The position numbers and the translations under genes were made by a program. A DNA stretch of 64,000 nucleotides, taken from contig VZRZ01004141.1 in assembly GCA_013398175.1 (NCBI GenBank), positions 836,182-900,181 of the forward strand. The letters are read 5' to 3'. The notes under the pieces are model-generated. The model saw nothing but the letters and a program-made list of their open reading frames with translations. It made no database searches and was not told the origin of the DNA. The DNA is from Climacteris rufus. Its lineage: Eukaryota > Chordata > Aves > Passeriformes > Climacteridae. Below are positions 1-13,070 of this stretch, piece after piece (position 1 is the first letter of the stretch; every line of letters begins with the position of its first letter).

Positions 1-3000
1 GAAAGAAGCTAAAAAATTTTGGAGATCCAGTACAATTAGTCCTTAACCTGGCAAAGAGGGTGCATTTGGGAAATGAAATTTGTGAGTGGAAAGATTACAT
101 GCAAGGAGAATAACTGTACACTCATCAACTGCTTTAAGATGGTATCTGAAATTTAAAATACCGAAACCCAATTATAGAAATTGATGACGCAGAATCTACA
201 CCAGTAAGGAAAAACACCCTGTTGTACAAATCAGCTTGAATTAAATTCCATTGAAAGAATGATCTAGAGGACTACAGAAATGTTTTCAGCTATTTCTGTG
301 GTTATCCTGTATTTTTATGGAATTCAGCACTTCTGGCCTTGCTTCACTTATAGCCAGATCTTTTTATCAGCAAAAAATCTAAACCAGCTAAATTCAAAAT
401 AATTTTATTTCCAGAAAAAAGACTGATACAATTTCATATTCTTAAAGGTGATCAAAGTAGCACCTACATCTTTCAGTCAGAAGAGGCTCCCCTGAGGCAG
501 AGGTGCTTATATGATAAGGATATGTAGCAGCAGGACTGGGAGACCACCTCCACCTCATACCTGAATGCCGTACTGGGCACGATTACTGAAATGTGCACTA
601 TTTCTTTTTATATTTAAAAAACTTAAGTACATGGATATCTAACCTTACCCAGTCCATTCCTGCACTGCCAACACTCCAGTAACTGTCCCAAAGAGCATCT
701 GCTGCGTTAAGCTCACAGAAACACAGCTAAAAGCTGCACAAAGACACGAGGACTTCTGTGTGTGCAAAAGAGGTTGTAGAGCATGAGAGGGCAACTCAAC
801 ACTTCTCCCTCTGCCATGGTGGTCCTGTGGGATGAACTGAACACTTATGAAACTGATAAGCATTAGAGACAGACTGAGATGAACCAGTTAATTTTGGTAC
901 ACCCAAAACTGATGAGTTTCCTTTGCAGTCTTAATATTTTTAATACAATTTCTGACTATGGCATATGGTACCTTGTGTAAAATGGAAATGAAATAAACCT
1001 TAATTCTGTAAAAACCTACTTTGATATTATGTCAGATAAATATTGTTAGATAGCACTGGCATGATGTGAAAAGTGGTTTTGTCATTAAAAATGCTGGTTG
1101 GCTTATTATACTTACTTATATTTTAAATTAATCCCTACAGGTGGGATTCTGAAACAAACATATAGTTCAGACATGAACACACATATTTTGAAAGAGATGC
1201 AGGATATTTCCTTTATGATAGAGAAACACCTCTTAAAGTTGCTAGAAATCATTCAGAAGTGTATTATGACAGTTCTGAAAATAATGTTAATTGCTTCATT
1301 CTTAACGGGGGAGAATGCTTAATTTATTTTTTATTTTATTTAAAAACATAGCTAGAATTAAAAATTAAAATGGCCAAAAATAGCTGCTGTGCTATTCTGC
1401 TTTATGTGACTTCTTGATTGCTTTATTTTCAGTAACGTGTCTTTCACCATTTGCAGCACCACAAGACCAATTAATTTTTGGAAGGAAATGTTGTACTGTG
1501 AAATGCCTTATGCATCACTGTCTTCTTGTTTCAGAATATTTATTCCTGCACAAAACAGGGTACAGACACTGAACAAGGAGGAGCAGCACACATAAAATGT
1601 TTTTCTGCAGCTTATTTAACATATAAGCTTCTTATATCTTCTTATATCTAGCGTCTAACCCCAGCACTTATGTTAACAGAAAGAAACTTGCAAGAACAGC
1701 AAAAATAATTAAACAATGAAGCAATTCATGAATGGGGAATTAAGTGTCTGACAACAGGCAAAACAGAACAGGAAAAAGAGTTAAGTGCAGTACTTCGAAT
1801 GCAATTAAGAAAGAATGAATGAAAGGAATTGATTTTTTTTATTTATTTGACAAGATTTGACAAAGTCTGTCTTGCTTCAGGTTTTTCTGCTTTACAGAAA
1901 TACTTCCAAGTACAAATACAAACCAGTAAAAGGATATGGGGATAAGCTCAACATGAAAAGGATAAAGAAATTAAAGCATTAAGCTGCTGACTACACTGGA
2001 AAAGGTGCTCATTTTCATTTTATGTTGCCCGTCTTATTATTCTACCCCCATTTGTCTGTTTCACAGAGAAAAAAAAATCCTTAGGGAAAAATTAAAAAGC
2101 CATCTAGACATTTTTTTCAGATATGAAACAAGTTCTTTTGTACTTCCATGTAAAAAAAATGTTTGTATGATCTCTGACTGAAGCTAGTTTACTAGAAGCA
2201 TGTAATGTGGTCTTGCAAAATCTGTCACAGACTGAAACCTGGGATATAAAATCTCAGAACAAAAAATGCTGTGGATTGTTATTCTTATACAGGAGAACAC
2301 ACAGGAACATCCACACCCCTGGGAAAGCCATTTGCATTTATGCACGGTAGCTGGTTACCTAAGCTCTGCAGCTCTGCAACCTCTGCCAGGTTAGTCCTGC
2401 TGCTTCTCTTCTCCTACCTGTGATTTACCTCATACCACGACATCCTTTACACTGAATTTGTCCCCATTAAGCAAGCAAAGTAGAGCAATTTAAATAAGTA
2501 AACTTATTTCATGGTGTAAAAACAAACAACCTAAAGAGAAGTGCATTTTTAAATCTGATAACTCCCCATATTTTGAATAGCCCATGTGGAAAGGATAGTC
2601 ATAAAGTAATTTTACAACATACTACTGCACATTTTAATGTGCACAGTATCAGAGTCCTTGACTAAAATTTAATCAGTTTCAGCAGGGTTCTTGTGCTTCC
2701 TACAGCTATTCTCATGACTGAATCACACCTCCTCTCCTCCTCATGAAAGGACACACACACAGTTCATGCTCACGTGCTTCATGCGTGATCAGAAGTATCA
2801 AGCAAGATGACTAGTTTTATTAAAGCACAGAATGGAAATGTATTCTTTTGTGAACACAAAGATCTGGATGCTCAGACTGTATCATACAATCCCCTCTTCA
2901 TAACTCTTATTTTGCTAACAGCATCTAGTATTTCGCTTCCACAGTTGCTTTACAAATATCACAAACTAACACCAGCATTTTCAGTGTCATCAACTAAATA

Positions 3001-6000
3001 CTGTTTAGTGCCAATCCAATTAAAACCTATCACTAATAACATCACATCACAATTCATTGTTAGTCTCCACTTCAAAAGCAGAACGAGTTATTAGAGCAAA
3101 AATTCACAGTATCACCTCACTCAAATGAGAGATTTTTCTCTTCTTCCCAGTAACTTGAACACTATATCAAACACAGGCATTCTGTTTCGCTAAATATATC
3201 TGCTGTACTATTCTCTTTAGTTAACCAATGACAATCAAAACAAACAAAAAAAAATGCCTGCTTCACAGAGAAGACATCAAATTAAATCACTACAGAAGAT
3301 CCAGACCTGCTGTCCTTCAATCGGATCAAGGTTTGTGGATCAGACAACTGACTCTCTGAAAAACAATGCAATGGTTCTTCCTTACTGTTCCAATTTAAAT
3401 GGTATAGGGAGGGGAACTTTGTCCTCGTGTTTGTTTATCTTGGCACAAAAGGTGCATCACTAAGGCTAAAACTGAAGATGTACTGAACTTCCACCTCACT
3501 CAAATTAAAACACCTGAGAACAGCATTTTCCCAAAAGAATGGCAAGCTACCTTTTTCTTGAGGGATGCAGAGCTACTGGAGACAGTTCAAAGGAAAACCA
3601 AAACTACAATCAAGGACCCAAGAAACAGCTCCGTGTAATGTGAAGCTTACTGAGGCTCAGCATATCCAGTTTATTGAGAGGCGACTTCTCACTGAGTACA
3701 GATATTCATATACAGCAAAGAAATCCAATGATGGGATTGTTTTTAGTTTCTCTGAGAAACATGAAATGATGATTCTGTGGCTGCAAGTTGAAAGTAGACA
3801 AATTCAAACTTGAAATAAGATGCAGATATGGTTAAATGCTGGAACAATCTAGTATGAGAGGTTATGGCCTACCATGGTTCAAAGTCTCCAGAAAAAGGTT
3901 ATACAGCTTTCCAGAGGAACTGCTTAATCTGAGTTTCAGAGCAGACTGTATAGTACACGTGAGGGGGAGAGGGAGCTGGGACTTGGGAAGACTGCTCATT
4001 CTTGCCCCTTACCAGAGACAGTGCAAGTGCCACGACTGTTCCCAGCATGCTTCCCTAACGCTAAAACTCCACATAAAGACAGCCTTACTCTTTAGAACAC
4101 GACAATGGCCAGAGGCACAAACAACCAGATATACTCAAGGTTCTTTATTCACCTTCCTCTGAAACACAAGATACTGGCCACAGCTAGAGAAAAGAAGCTA
4201 AGCAAAGCAAGCTTATCTTCTTCCTTCGATGCCTTTTATTGCCTGCCTTCTTTACATATTTAGATTCTTACTGACTTCAGACTTGGAACGGGAAAAAAAA
4301 ATTCTCCAGATCAGACTTCCTGGGATGTTTTTCCCCTTCCACTGCATTGCAGGATGTGGACTGCCTGCTAGGATTAGCTGGGCAAATTTCCCCTAATCAA
4401 CCTGCTGACATCGCAAGGGCCTTCAGAATATCTGGCAGCCTAATCCACCACCTCTTTTCTGGGAAACAAAGATGCAGAAGACAAAAACTTAGTACCCTTG
4501 ATAACCAAACTGTGCAATTCTTCCTGAAATCAAAAGACATCACACAGGATTACTGGCCTCTAACATGCAGGAAGTTAAACTGGTTAATCTCCTCGTCCTT
4601 TTTGGAATTGATGTGTGATGTCCTCCCTCTACTTCCTAGTTGCGGTTTCATAATTAAAGTTTATCAGTATTCTATTAAAAGGGAAAAAACCACAACTGCA
4701 TGCTATAGATGAAAGAAAAAAAAAACATTTTAGAACATGATCGTTTTGAACAGATATATATAGTACATAACTTAATTCAAAGGATCAGGCATTAGTATCT
4801 AATCTCAATTTATGTATGTAATCTCAAATTTTGTTTAATTCCTGGAATATAAATCCCAGTAACTGTTCTTGCTTCCACTAGAACTCTTTTCTATGAAAGC
4901 TTGATTCCTTGGTATCAAGGCCCTGGGATGGTGCCATCACTTCATCCTGCAAGGTAATGGTTATGTGAGATGCAGACACGAACAAGGCACAAATGGCACA
5001 CAAAGATCTTTCTGACTTTAATGGACACTTGACAGGAAAATGCGTTTGAGACCTGCTATGTAACTATGGACAAAATCCTGCATGAAAAAAGTACTGATAG
5101 AGTCCACACAAGGGAACATAAACATTCCTATCCATAAGTTCATACTACTTCTTCACAGTGAGCCTGCTTGTTTGACAGTTATACTGTCATAATTTTAGAC
5201 TGTTAAACCTCTGCTCTAGGGTTTATAAAAGATCAGAGCACTTGTCACTCTCAGTGCAGGTAGAGTGAGATAGAGTGGATGAGCAGTTCATTCTTCTTTC
5301 TAATTACACTCCATTAACCTTCCACATGAGAGCTCCCCTGTGCTTTCACACCAGCAGCACCAACTGGCTGTGTTTGATAAGGCTCGGCAGCGTTTGCCAG
5401 ACCAGCACGTGTCACTGAAGGAAGAGTTCAGCTCAGCAGCCCTGCAGAAGCCGCGCTGGAGCTCTGCTACTGAGCTGCAGTCACATTCGGCTGAATTATG
5501 CACACACGGACCCCAGCCTCACCCTACCCACTTCCCTCACAACTCTAGCCCTTGAACTTCAGAGACAAATGATCTATCAGAAAGCCAAATGCAGAACTAG
5601 GGAATTATTCACAATGGGGAACCCAACAGTTACCACACTCTCACCTCACTGCAAAGACCTGCCAAGAGAAACGCATTTAGAGCATTAAAGCACGCAGGGC
5701 AGTAGAAAAGAAGTTGTCATTACATTATAATTAGATCACGTTAGTGCATGCAACCGGAGTACAGAGAAGGAAAATTACTTGTGAAATTTAAATATTTTTT
5801 AAATGCACTTTCAGTATCTGGGGTTGTTTGTTCTGAAGACCACACTGCTAACAAACAGCATTATATTTATCTATAACCTTCTCAACAGTGACCACATAAA
5901 TGATAGGTTTTTCTAAAGAGAGAGACTTCTTCGATTAATAATGTATTCTATGAGAGTTTTAGACTCAGTGCCAGGAAAGCCATTTTCCATGTGCACAAAG

Positions 6001-9000
6001 GTAGATTAGCATTTGTGTATCCTGAGTAACAGTGTCAGCACATGCTTACACAGATAAAAGGGAAACAAATTTGGAAGGAGGGATTGTAAACAATCTGGAA
6101 CAGAATCCAAATTATTTTAAAAATAACTGAAACACTATAAAATCTGCACTTCTGAATGACATTTTACACAATCCATTGGATTTTTTAACTGTTTCAAATT
6201 ACTTCACAACATAAAGTTGTATATGGAACTGGTCTATATAAATGAGTGACAGTGATACTCTTTTTGCTTTTAGCTCCATTATCCTTTCCCATCCCTCTTC
6301 TGTTTTGTAACATATTGTGGTACTCACATCTGTATCTCCATAAATAAATATAACTTACTTCTATGCTAAGTTTCCCAACCTTCAGCAAATATTTTGAAAT
6401 GACTGTTGTTTTCTAAGACTTGGTAACTTCGAAGTGTCTGAAACAAAATCTGTTTGTGCTTCAAACCAAGCAATGAATCCAGCCCCATCCGTGTTCAGAA
6501 TGGTTCAGGAATTTCATTTCAGAGTTCCAGTGAATGTTGTCAGAGATCCCCTCCAGTACAAAGAGAACAGAGGACGCCCTTCTCTTACAACAGAAAGGTA
6601 AACGCTGCTACTGAACCCACCTAAAGAAACCTGAAGAGACTTGGTTTACAAGCGTGATCATTAAAGACCTTTGGACCCCCCTCCTACATCTATAATAGAT
6701 TTTAGACCTCCTTTCTCAACTGTTCTCAAATTTAGTCTAAAGATGCCAATGCAGTCTTTAGTGCAATATAACTTGTGCCATCTGAGCCTGTAATATATGA
6801 CAAATTCAGAACTCGACGATGTGACCAAACACAGTGAATCCGAAACTGTCAAGCTACTGAGTTTTCCTCACAAAAGCTGAATAGGCAGAGGACAATTAAT
6901 TCTCACCACTAAGATACACTTGCTCAAAGTGTGAACACAAGTACCTCTATGACAACAATTTTTTTGAAGAATAATGAATGCTTTTGTTGGGATACATTTG
7001 ATATCAACAAACTGCAAGATTAATTTTGTCAGAAATAATTTCTCTACTAAAGATGATATTCACTCTTAAGCCTAATAAATTTGAAACAAACACAATTAGG
7101 ACATTGAAGAAAATTATCTAAATCATCAATATCTCCTGTTCTGTAAAAATTTATCCATAGTGCTTCAATGCTATAATGCAATGAAATCTTGTTTGAGCTA
7201 AGATTAAAATCTGTGAAGCCAGGATAGCACTGAAGGAAAGCAGAACAACATTTCTGTGCCACACTTAGCTCTTAATTCTGTAAAAAAAGAATTTTGTATT
7301 TATGTACTTATCAATTGCACCTCGTGCCTCTTTAACTCATTCTCATCTTTTTTGAAGTATGTACTAGAATGATGACTTGAAGCTCCAAAACTCCTGTCTG
7401 TAAGCATCTAGTGTTGAAACTGCTTTCAGAATAAAATACTCCAGAGGTGCTTCCACTTCCTTGACCAGTCAGCCACCACCATCAACACCATTTGGAATAC
7501 TGTTTTCTGACAAGTGGGCTATGCTTACCTCTGAAGAACGCAATACTGCAGCTAATAGAGCCTTTTCTAACTAATTGCCTGAGAAATGTGCCTCTTCAGA
7601 ACTTTTTGGTAATGTTTGTTATTTTCCCAACACCTCTTCAGATACAACTACTTTGCTCTACACTGACTTAATATTCTCTTTGTACAGAAGACCTCTCAAA
7701 AATAATCCAAGTACCTTCCTTTTACTTTATGTCAATAGAGAGGATTTCTTGAGGATTTGGGGGGCCCATGAGGTAGGTGAACAGATCTTTTAATTCAGCA
7801 TAAAGAGGTAAGAAAGAGAAAATAAGCTCTCCTGTAATTCCTCTTTATGCAATTCTCAACATATATAATAAGCGTGGTTTTAGGGCACACTAAGATTTCT
7901 CCGGCACCTCTGCAGGCCCAAATTAAATTTAAAAGGCAAATTAGCTTCTTTAAAAAAAAAATTAAACAAAAACATTAAACATATTTTCATCACATAATGA
8001 AGTGCAAGATTTTTTTCACACCATATGTTTGACTTGCACTTACTGCAGAGAACATGCAACGTATAACCAGATGAACACATTTCATGCCACAAACTGGTCT
8101 GACGAGCTAAACCTGCACCAGGAGGTATCAGACAGTCCTAGTGAAACTCAGCAGCATTATTTCATTGGCCTTCACTCAGCATTTCTCGTGTGCCAGTTCA
8201 GTTGCAAATACTTTTGGAACATTAGCTCAGAACCCATGGACTTCCAAGAAACAGCATCATTGGGTCTCTCTCATGTTTCTCTAAAGACACTTATCACACC
8301 TGTCTCTAAGAGCTGCAGATCACTACACAGTTTTCCTCCCCATGGTTCCACACGGATGGATTTCTTTTTGAAGGAAACACATGTTGCGCTGTTGAGAAGG
8401 ACTGAAAGATTATAGAAACCTAGCAACTGAAACACAGGTTGTTACAGCAAGCCATCTTGCTTTGTGTCCTCAGGTCTGGTAGCTTTACTCATACTGGGAT
8501 CTCAAGCTCTGTTATTAACCCAGAAAACCACCTTAAGCTGCACTGTCTTTGCAACAAGAGTTTAATTCAAAATTTATACATGTAACATGTACCCTTTTAA
8601 ACTCCTGTCCATAAAAATAAAGCCCCACATAACCCTCTTTCTCAGATAACCTCAACAAAATGAGAAGCCGAAGGGAGCTCCAGCATTAGGGAACAGGTTC
8701 TGTGGGCTCTGAGGTAGGGGGGCTATTAGATGAAAGAAGCAACTGAGAAAATACTTTCCCTCATATTACCTCTGAATATATCAAACTGATGCTGAAATGC
8801 GGGAGTGTTTTGGGGAAACAAGCTTCAGGGTTTCTTTTGTTTTTTTAACAAATACAACAGGGCACATATTCAAGAAAATAGAGCATAATTTCTTTTTTTT
8901 TGGTGAAACTATCCTCTATTATGTTTCATCTGGAGTTGACACAGCATGTAAGTCAAGGAAGGAGGCTTTTAAAAGATCTATCCTACATATGGTCACTTTT

Positions 9001-9306
9001 ACATCACTAAATACATGCAAGGGCATGTTGGTAACTAGTGATCTAACTTTACTTTAAAAGAAGAAACACTATGACCAAAGCCTGAGAAAATATCAACCAA
9101 TTTTAACAAAAATGTCAATGTCTGATAAGTGTTGCACCTAATTAAGAAAAGAAACCCAACCAAAAACCAACCAACCAAACCCCAATGCCGTATAAAGATT
9201 TTAACGTGCAAACACAAATACTTGACTCTGCACTGTATAGCCAGTATTCATTTTGAGTCCAGTAGGACTTTCATGGCAATTGTTTGGAGGATCACATAAA
9301 TATGTT
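1..9306 (-). other. PHF21A long-intron sequence, distal segment
   Basis: This is AT-rich sequence assigned to the long PHF21A intron because no exon or opposing gene could be recognised. The plus strand is visibly richer in A and C than in T and G, as expected where the minus strand is transcribed. Only small simple repeats are seen, such as a short CA run near 2751-2760. The longest open frame (8002-8415, plus strand, 137 codons) has no recognisable domain. The intron assignment is by inference from the exon order. Confidence 0.5.
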
Positions 9307-9443
9307 TGTGCTCAACTGGTTAGACCATGGTGCTAATAACGCCAAGGTCATGAGTTCAATGCCCGTATGGACCACTAACTTAAGAGCTGGACTCAATGGT
9401 CCTTCTGGGTCCCTTCCAATTCAGACTATTCCGTGATTCTATA
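9307..9443 (+). mobile_element. TguSINE1-type SINE (tRNA-Ile head, CR1 tail)
   Basis: The head (about 9307-9375) resembles tRNA-Ile(AAT). It has an A-box-like GTGCTCAACTGGTTAGA, an anticodon arm GGTGCTAATAACGCC and a B-box-like GAGTTCAATGCC. The tail (about 9385-9443) is CR1-like: CTGGACTCAATGGTCC, a TCCCTTCCAATTCAGA block and a GTGATTCTATA end. This chimera is the known design of TguSINE1, a passerine SINE mobilised by CR1 machinery. Pol III box substitutions mean it is an inactive copy and not a functional tRNA gene. It is about 137 nt, near full length apart from the extreme 5' end. Confidence 0.88.
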
Positions 9444-12400
9444 TCAAAACCACAGAAAATACAAAACTTGTCTGCCAGCTTGCATAGGAAGACAGTCAAG
9501 CTGTCACTGATTGTGAGGAAGCTCAGAAGAAAACAAAAAAAATACAAGATAAAAAAAAAATTCAGGAAACACAGAAAAGAGTAAGAAGAAACAGGTTCAC
9601 ACAAGCAAAGAGCACTCACAGACAATGTAAAGCTGAACCGAAAAATAGTGAAGTCAGACAAGCAAAAATGAGTCCTTTCTCACTGACAGGGAAGGCTTGT
9701 AGAAGAAAGCATTACATTTTATCATTGACTTGGAAAAAAGGGCACACTTCAGTCACACAAGCCCCTTTTAAAGCCCCTTCTCACTAATACATCAGGCCTC
9801 TACCCACAGGGAAGTCTGAAGTGACACAAGTAATAGTGCAGGGAATACTTTGAGATTTTTTTCAACGTATTAGAAATAACAGTCTCATTGAAGAAAAAAG
9901 TCTGTGTTTCGTATATACATACGCAAGAACTGAGCAGTAAACTATGTTTGATTTAACTCCACAGACCCACATTTTTCACTGTTTTTCCTCCTTTGCTTCC
10001 CTGCTGGCAGGTTGCATGATTAACTTGTATGCTCTTGTAGGCCAAAAACCTAGTCTGCAAAGATCTTTTGAAATATTTAACACATACTAGTACTATGTAA
10101 ATAGTAATAATAATTCAGTGGCCTTTTCCTACTCTGCATTTTGAATGTATTTATTATGAGCTAGACAAATAATGCAGGATTGTAGCATTCTGCCTCCACA
10201 TTTCTCATCTTCCTCCTCCAATTTACCAGAGCAATGACGAACGAGGGGGTTTTGCTCCAAGCTTTTAACTCTTGAAGCACAGATTCTCCTACTGCATAGC
10301 TCTCTGAACTGGAGGATCCATCTCTTGCAGAGGGGCAGAAACTCATTTCCTTAATCAATTTAGAGGCCATCAGAAACCTGCCCAGTGACCCACATTGCTC
10401 AAGAAACTGCACCAGCAGCAGAGGCTATAGAGGCAGCTGCTTTCAAGCCAGCAACAGCATGCTCAGCATGAACAGACTGTACTAAGATTTTTCTCCCACA
10501 CACAAAACCAAACTGTTCCTGTGCCCCCTTTGTGCTGACGGAGCCTGTCTCTCAGTTGATGAGCAAGTCGCTATTTAGAAAATTATTTCTCAACCTATTT
10601 TGGAAATCCACAGTCATGTACAATTGGCAGCAGTGGCAAGTATTCAGCGGTGATTTCAAAGGTTCTTTGTCCTGGGGAGGAGGCAGGACCATTCACCAGC
10701 ACGCCGGCAGAACTGCTGAGTACACAGCTGGAGCGTACGTGGGGGAAGGGAAGACGTGTATGAGTTTGCAATTATATCTGTTAAATGCATACAGATTTGA
10801 AGAATCATCACTTGGCATTTCTACTATTTTCCAAGGGAAAACTTTCAACACATTTGCCAGAAGTATTTGGCTGTTTTTTTCTTGTAAGAGGAGAGACGAT
10901 CAGTGCAGAGAAACGTTATGCCACATGGACGTGCTACATAATCGGTTCTTTCAGCCCCTTGCAGAGCAAATGATTTGCAGTAACGTGCTCCAATCTCCTT
11001 ACTAGTTAACAGTCCAGTCCAAGACAAATACACCAAGAAAAGATAGAGAGGAAAAAGCTGTGGACAAGATTAACCACACAAGCTTGGCTTTTTCACGATG
11101 CTCACATTTTTTCTATAGCCCAGCTGCTAGATATTCAAGAGAAAACAGGGCGTACTATAACAACTGCTGCAACAGGCCACAGGAGCATAAATCCAGTAAG
11201 AACCCTTTCTGTTTGGCTCTTCACAGGGCTCTCACTTGTACTAGAAAAACGTCACTTTGATGCCCTGTTTGCATTCCATTTCCAACAACAATGAGGAGGA
11301 TGGAGGGCTCCGGTTTCTATGACAACACAGATGGGCCACAATACAAGATACTTACAAATGTTCAACTGCGGGGATGCCAGATCAAATTAAGCTAGAGTTT
11401 ACATTACTTCATAGAAACCAAAATGAAAGAAAAAACCCAAACAAAACATGAATGTCAAAGGAAGGATGACATTTCCTTGGTACATTCCAAAAGATTTCTG
11501 AAAGTAGGTGGTAAAGAAAGGAAGGATTTTTCCCTATAAAAATAAGTAATATTGTCAACACAAGCAAACTGAAACCCTCATTTAAATGAGTAAATGTTTT
11601 CATTAAAACTAAACTGCTGGAAAATTACCATCAGACATTAAAAGCAAAAAACAGATCCCAAAACATGATTTTACCAATTTACTTAACTCATTATGAACTG
11701 GCAAATTTGTAATCCACTGTTTTGTATGCCTTGTTTAATGCCATAACTTGTATTTAGTGATATGGTTCCATTTTTTGTTGTTTACCCCAATCTGATCTTT
11801 TGTGACATTCTGCAAAAGACATTCAGATACAGAAAATACCCCCTATTTTACTTGAAGAAATGAAATTAGTAACAGTGAGTTATTCTAGTTAACACTAACA
11901 AAACTGCAAAACATTTAGCATGTGCTCTTACTAATTTGCTAGATAGGTGAGATGATCTTATCTCTCAAAGGCATTGTTTAACTCAACATGCTGGGAGGGC
12001 AGGTAACTGTAACAGGCCAGCCAGTTTAGGCAACATGAGTAAAATACGTTCTGAAAAAACACCTTTTTGTAAGCTTTTCAGTTGTGACATAAAGAGATAC
12101 AGTTCCCAAAACAAAGTTAAAGAATTTCTTAATAATTGTGTATTTTTGGGCACATTAATTTGAAAAACATTGTGCTACAAGTTAAGGTATTGTCTTTCTA
12201 TTTAGTCACTGTCCTATTTCAAGTTACTCTCCTTTCTTTCTTCCAACTTCACCACCAGGTAGTTAATAACATTCATTAAATATATGATAGCCAGCAAGGC
12301 TCATATTACAACAGGTAACCATGGACTTTTAGAGGCTTATGTTCTCTGGAAAGAGAAGAGGGAAGACAGAAAGGCTTAACAGCTGTGCCTAGTCAAAATA

Positions 12401-12559
12401 ATCCAAAATTAGAGGGACTGTAACATTTAAAATTGGAACACAGAACCTTAAAATTCGGGTCTGTGCAGCTGTTGTAACACTTTATTTAAAATTGCAGACA
12501 CTCTCTCTTCATAAATCATTCCCCTTTGCAGCACTGTTACCCAGTACTATTTACAGGAC
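9444..12559 (-). other. Long-intron sequence between SINE and GC-rich patch
   Basis: The first 150 bases after the SINE are A-rich (around 9530-9600). The remainder is ordinary AT-rich intronic sequence. Open frames such as 10532-11005 on the plus strand (157 codons) have no recognisable domains or splice context. I see nothing else that can be named. Confidence 0.5.
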
Positions 12560-13070
12560 TCCAGTCTGGCTTGCAAGTGCCACCTCATCACCGAGGAGTG
12601 CCTGGCACCGCCAGCTGAGAACAACCACTCCTCACACCGGTCGGCCGAGCCTCCTGCTGGTGCCTGAGCCTCTCCGCCTGTCCAACACAGGAGCTAGGAC
12701 TCCGGGATCATGGATCTAGAGTGGGCTCGGAGACGTCCAGCTTAGCATCTGCCCATCCCGTGCTCCCCAGCAATTCTCTTCCTCTCCCACCCCAAACCCT
12801 CCCGTTCAAAGCCGTTCCCCTGAGAACACGACGGCCTGAGGCTCCAGGGGCTCTGGCTGTTGCTGACAGGAGCTGGCAGGTGACACGGCAGGCCGAGGCT
12901 GCCTGCTCTGCCGTGCTCCCCGGCCTCGTGCAATGGCAGGCGGAGCCAGGGAGACACCGCGGTGAGGGGAACGGCAGTTCAGGAAAGAGCGATTCAGGGA
13001 TTTGCAAGGAGCTCCCGCAGATTGACCAGAGTGCCTCACTACTGCAGGATGAAGAGCTGGGCGTTGAAAT
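12560..13070 (+). promoter_or_regulatory. GC/CpG-rich patch, possible regulatory element
   Basis: About 510 nt stand out from the AT-rich surroundings, with roughly 25 CpG dinucleotides by eye. Examples are the CACCGGTCGGCCGAG block near 12636 and the CCGCGGTGAGG block near 12958. Open frames run on both strands (121 codons plus, 144 codons minus), which GC-rich sequence produces by chance; neither shows a known domain. A GTGAGG donor-like motif at 12962 on the plus strand is the only splicing hint. It could be an intronic enhancer, an alternative or antisense promoter, or an unrecognised decayed repeat. Strand is arbitrary. Confidence 0.4.

Noticed and set aside
8002..8415. 137-codon open frame on the plus strand.
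   Set aside because: No recognisable domain, no splice or promoter context, and typical of chance frames in 64 kb of intron.
9307..9375. A functional tRNA-Ile(AAT) gene.
   Set aside because: The acceptor stem 5' half is missing, the A and B boxes are mutated, and a CR1 tail follows, so it is the head of a SINE.
10532..11005. 157-codon open frame on the plus strand.
   Set aside because: Composition and residues look random, a second frame overlaps it, and no family is recognised.
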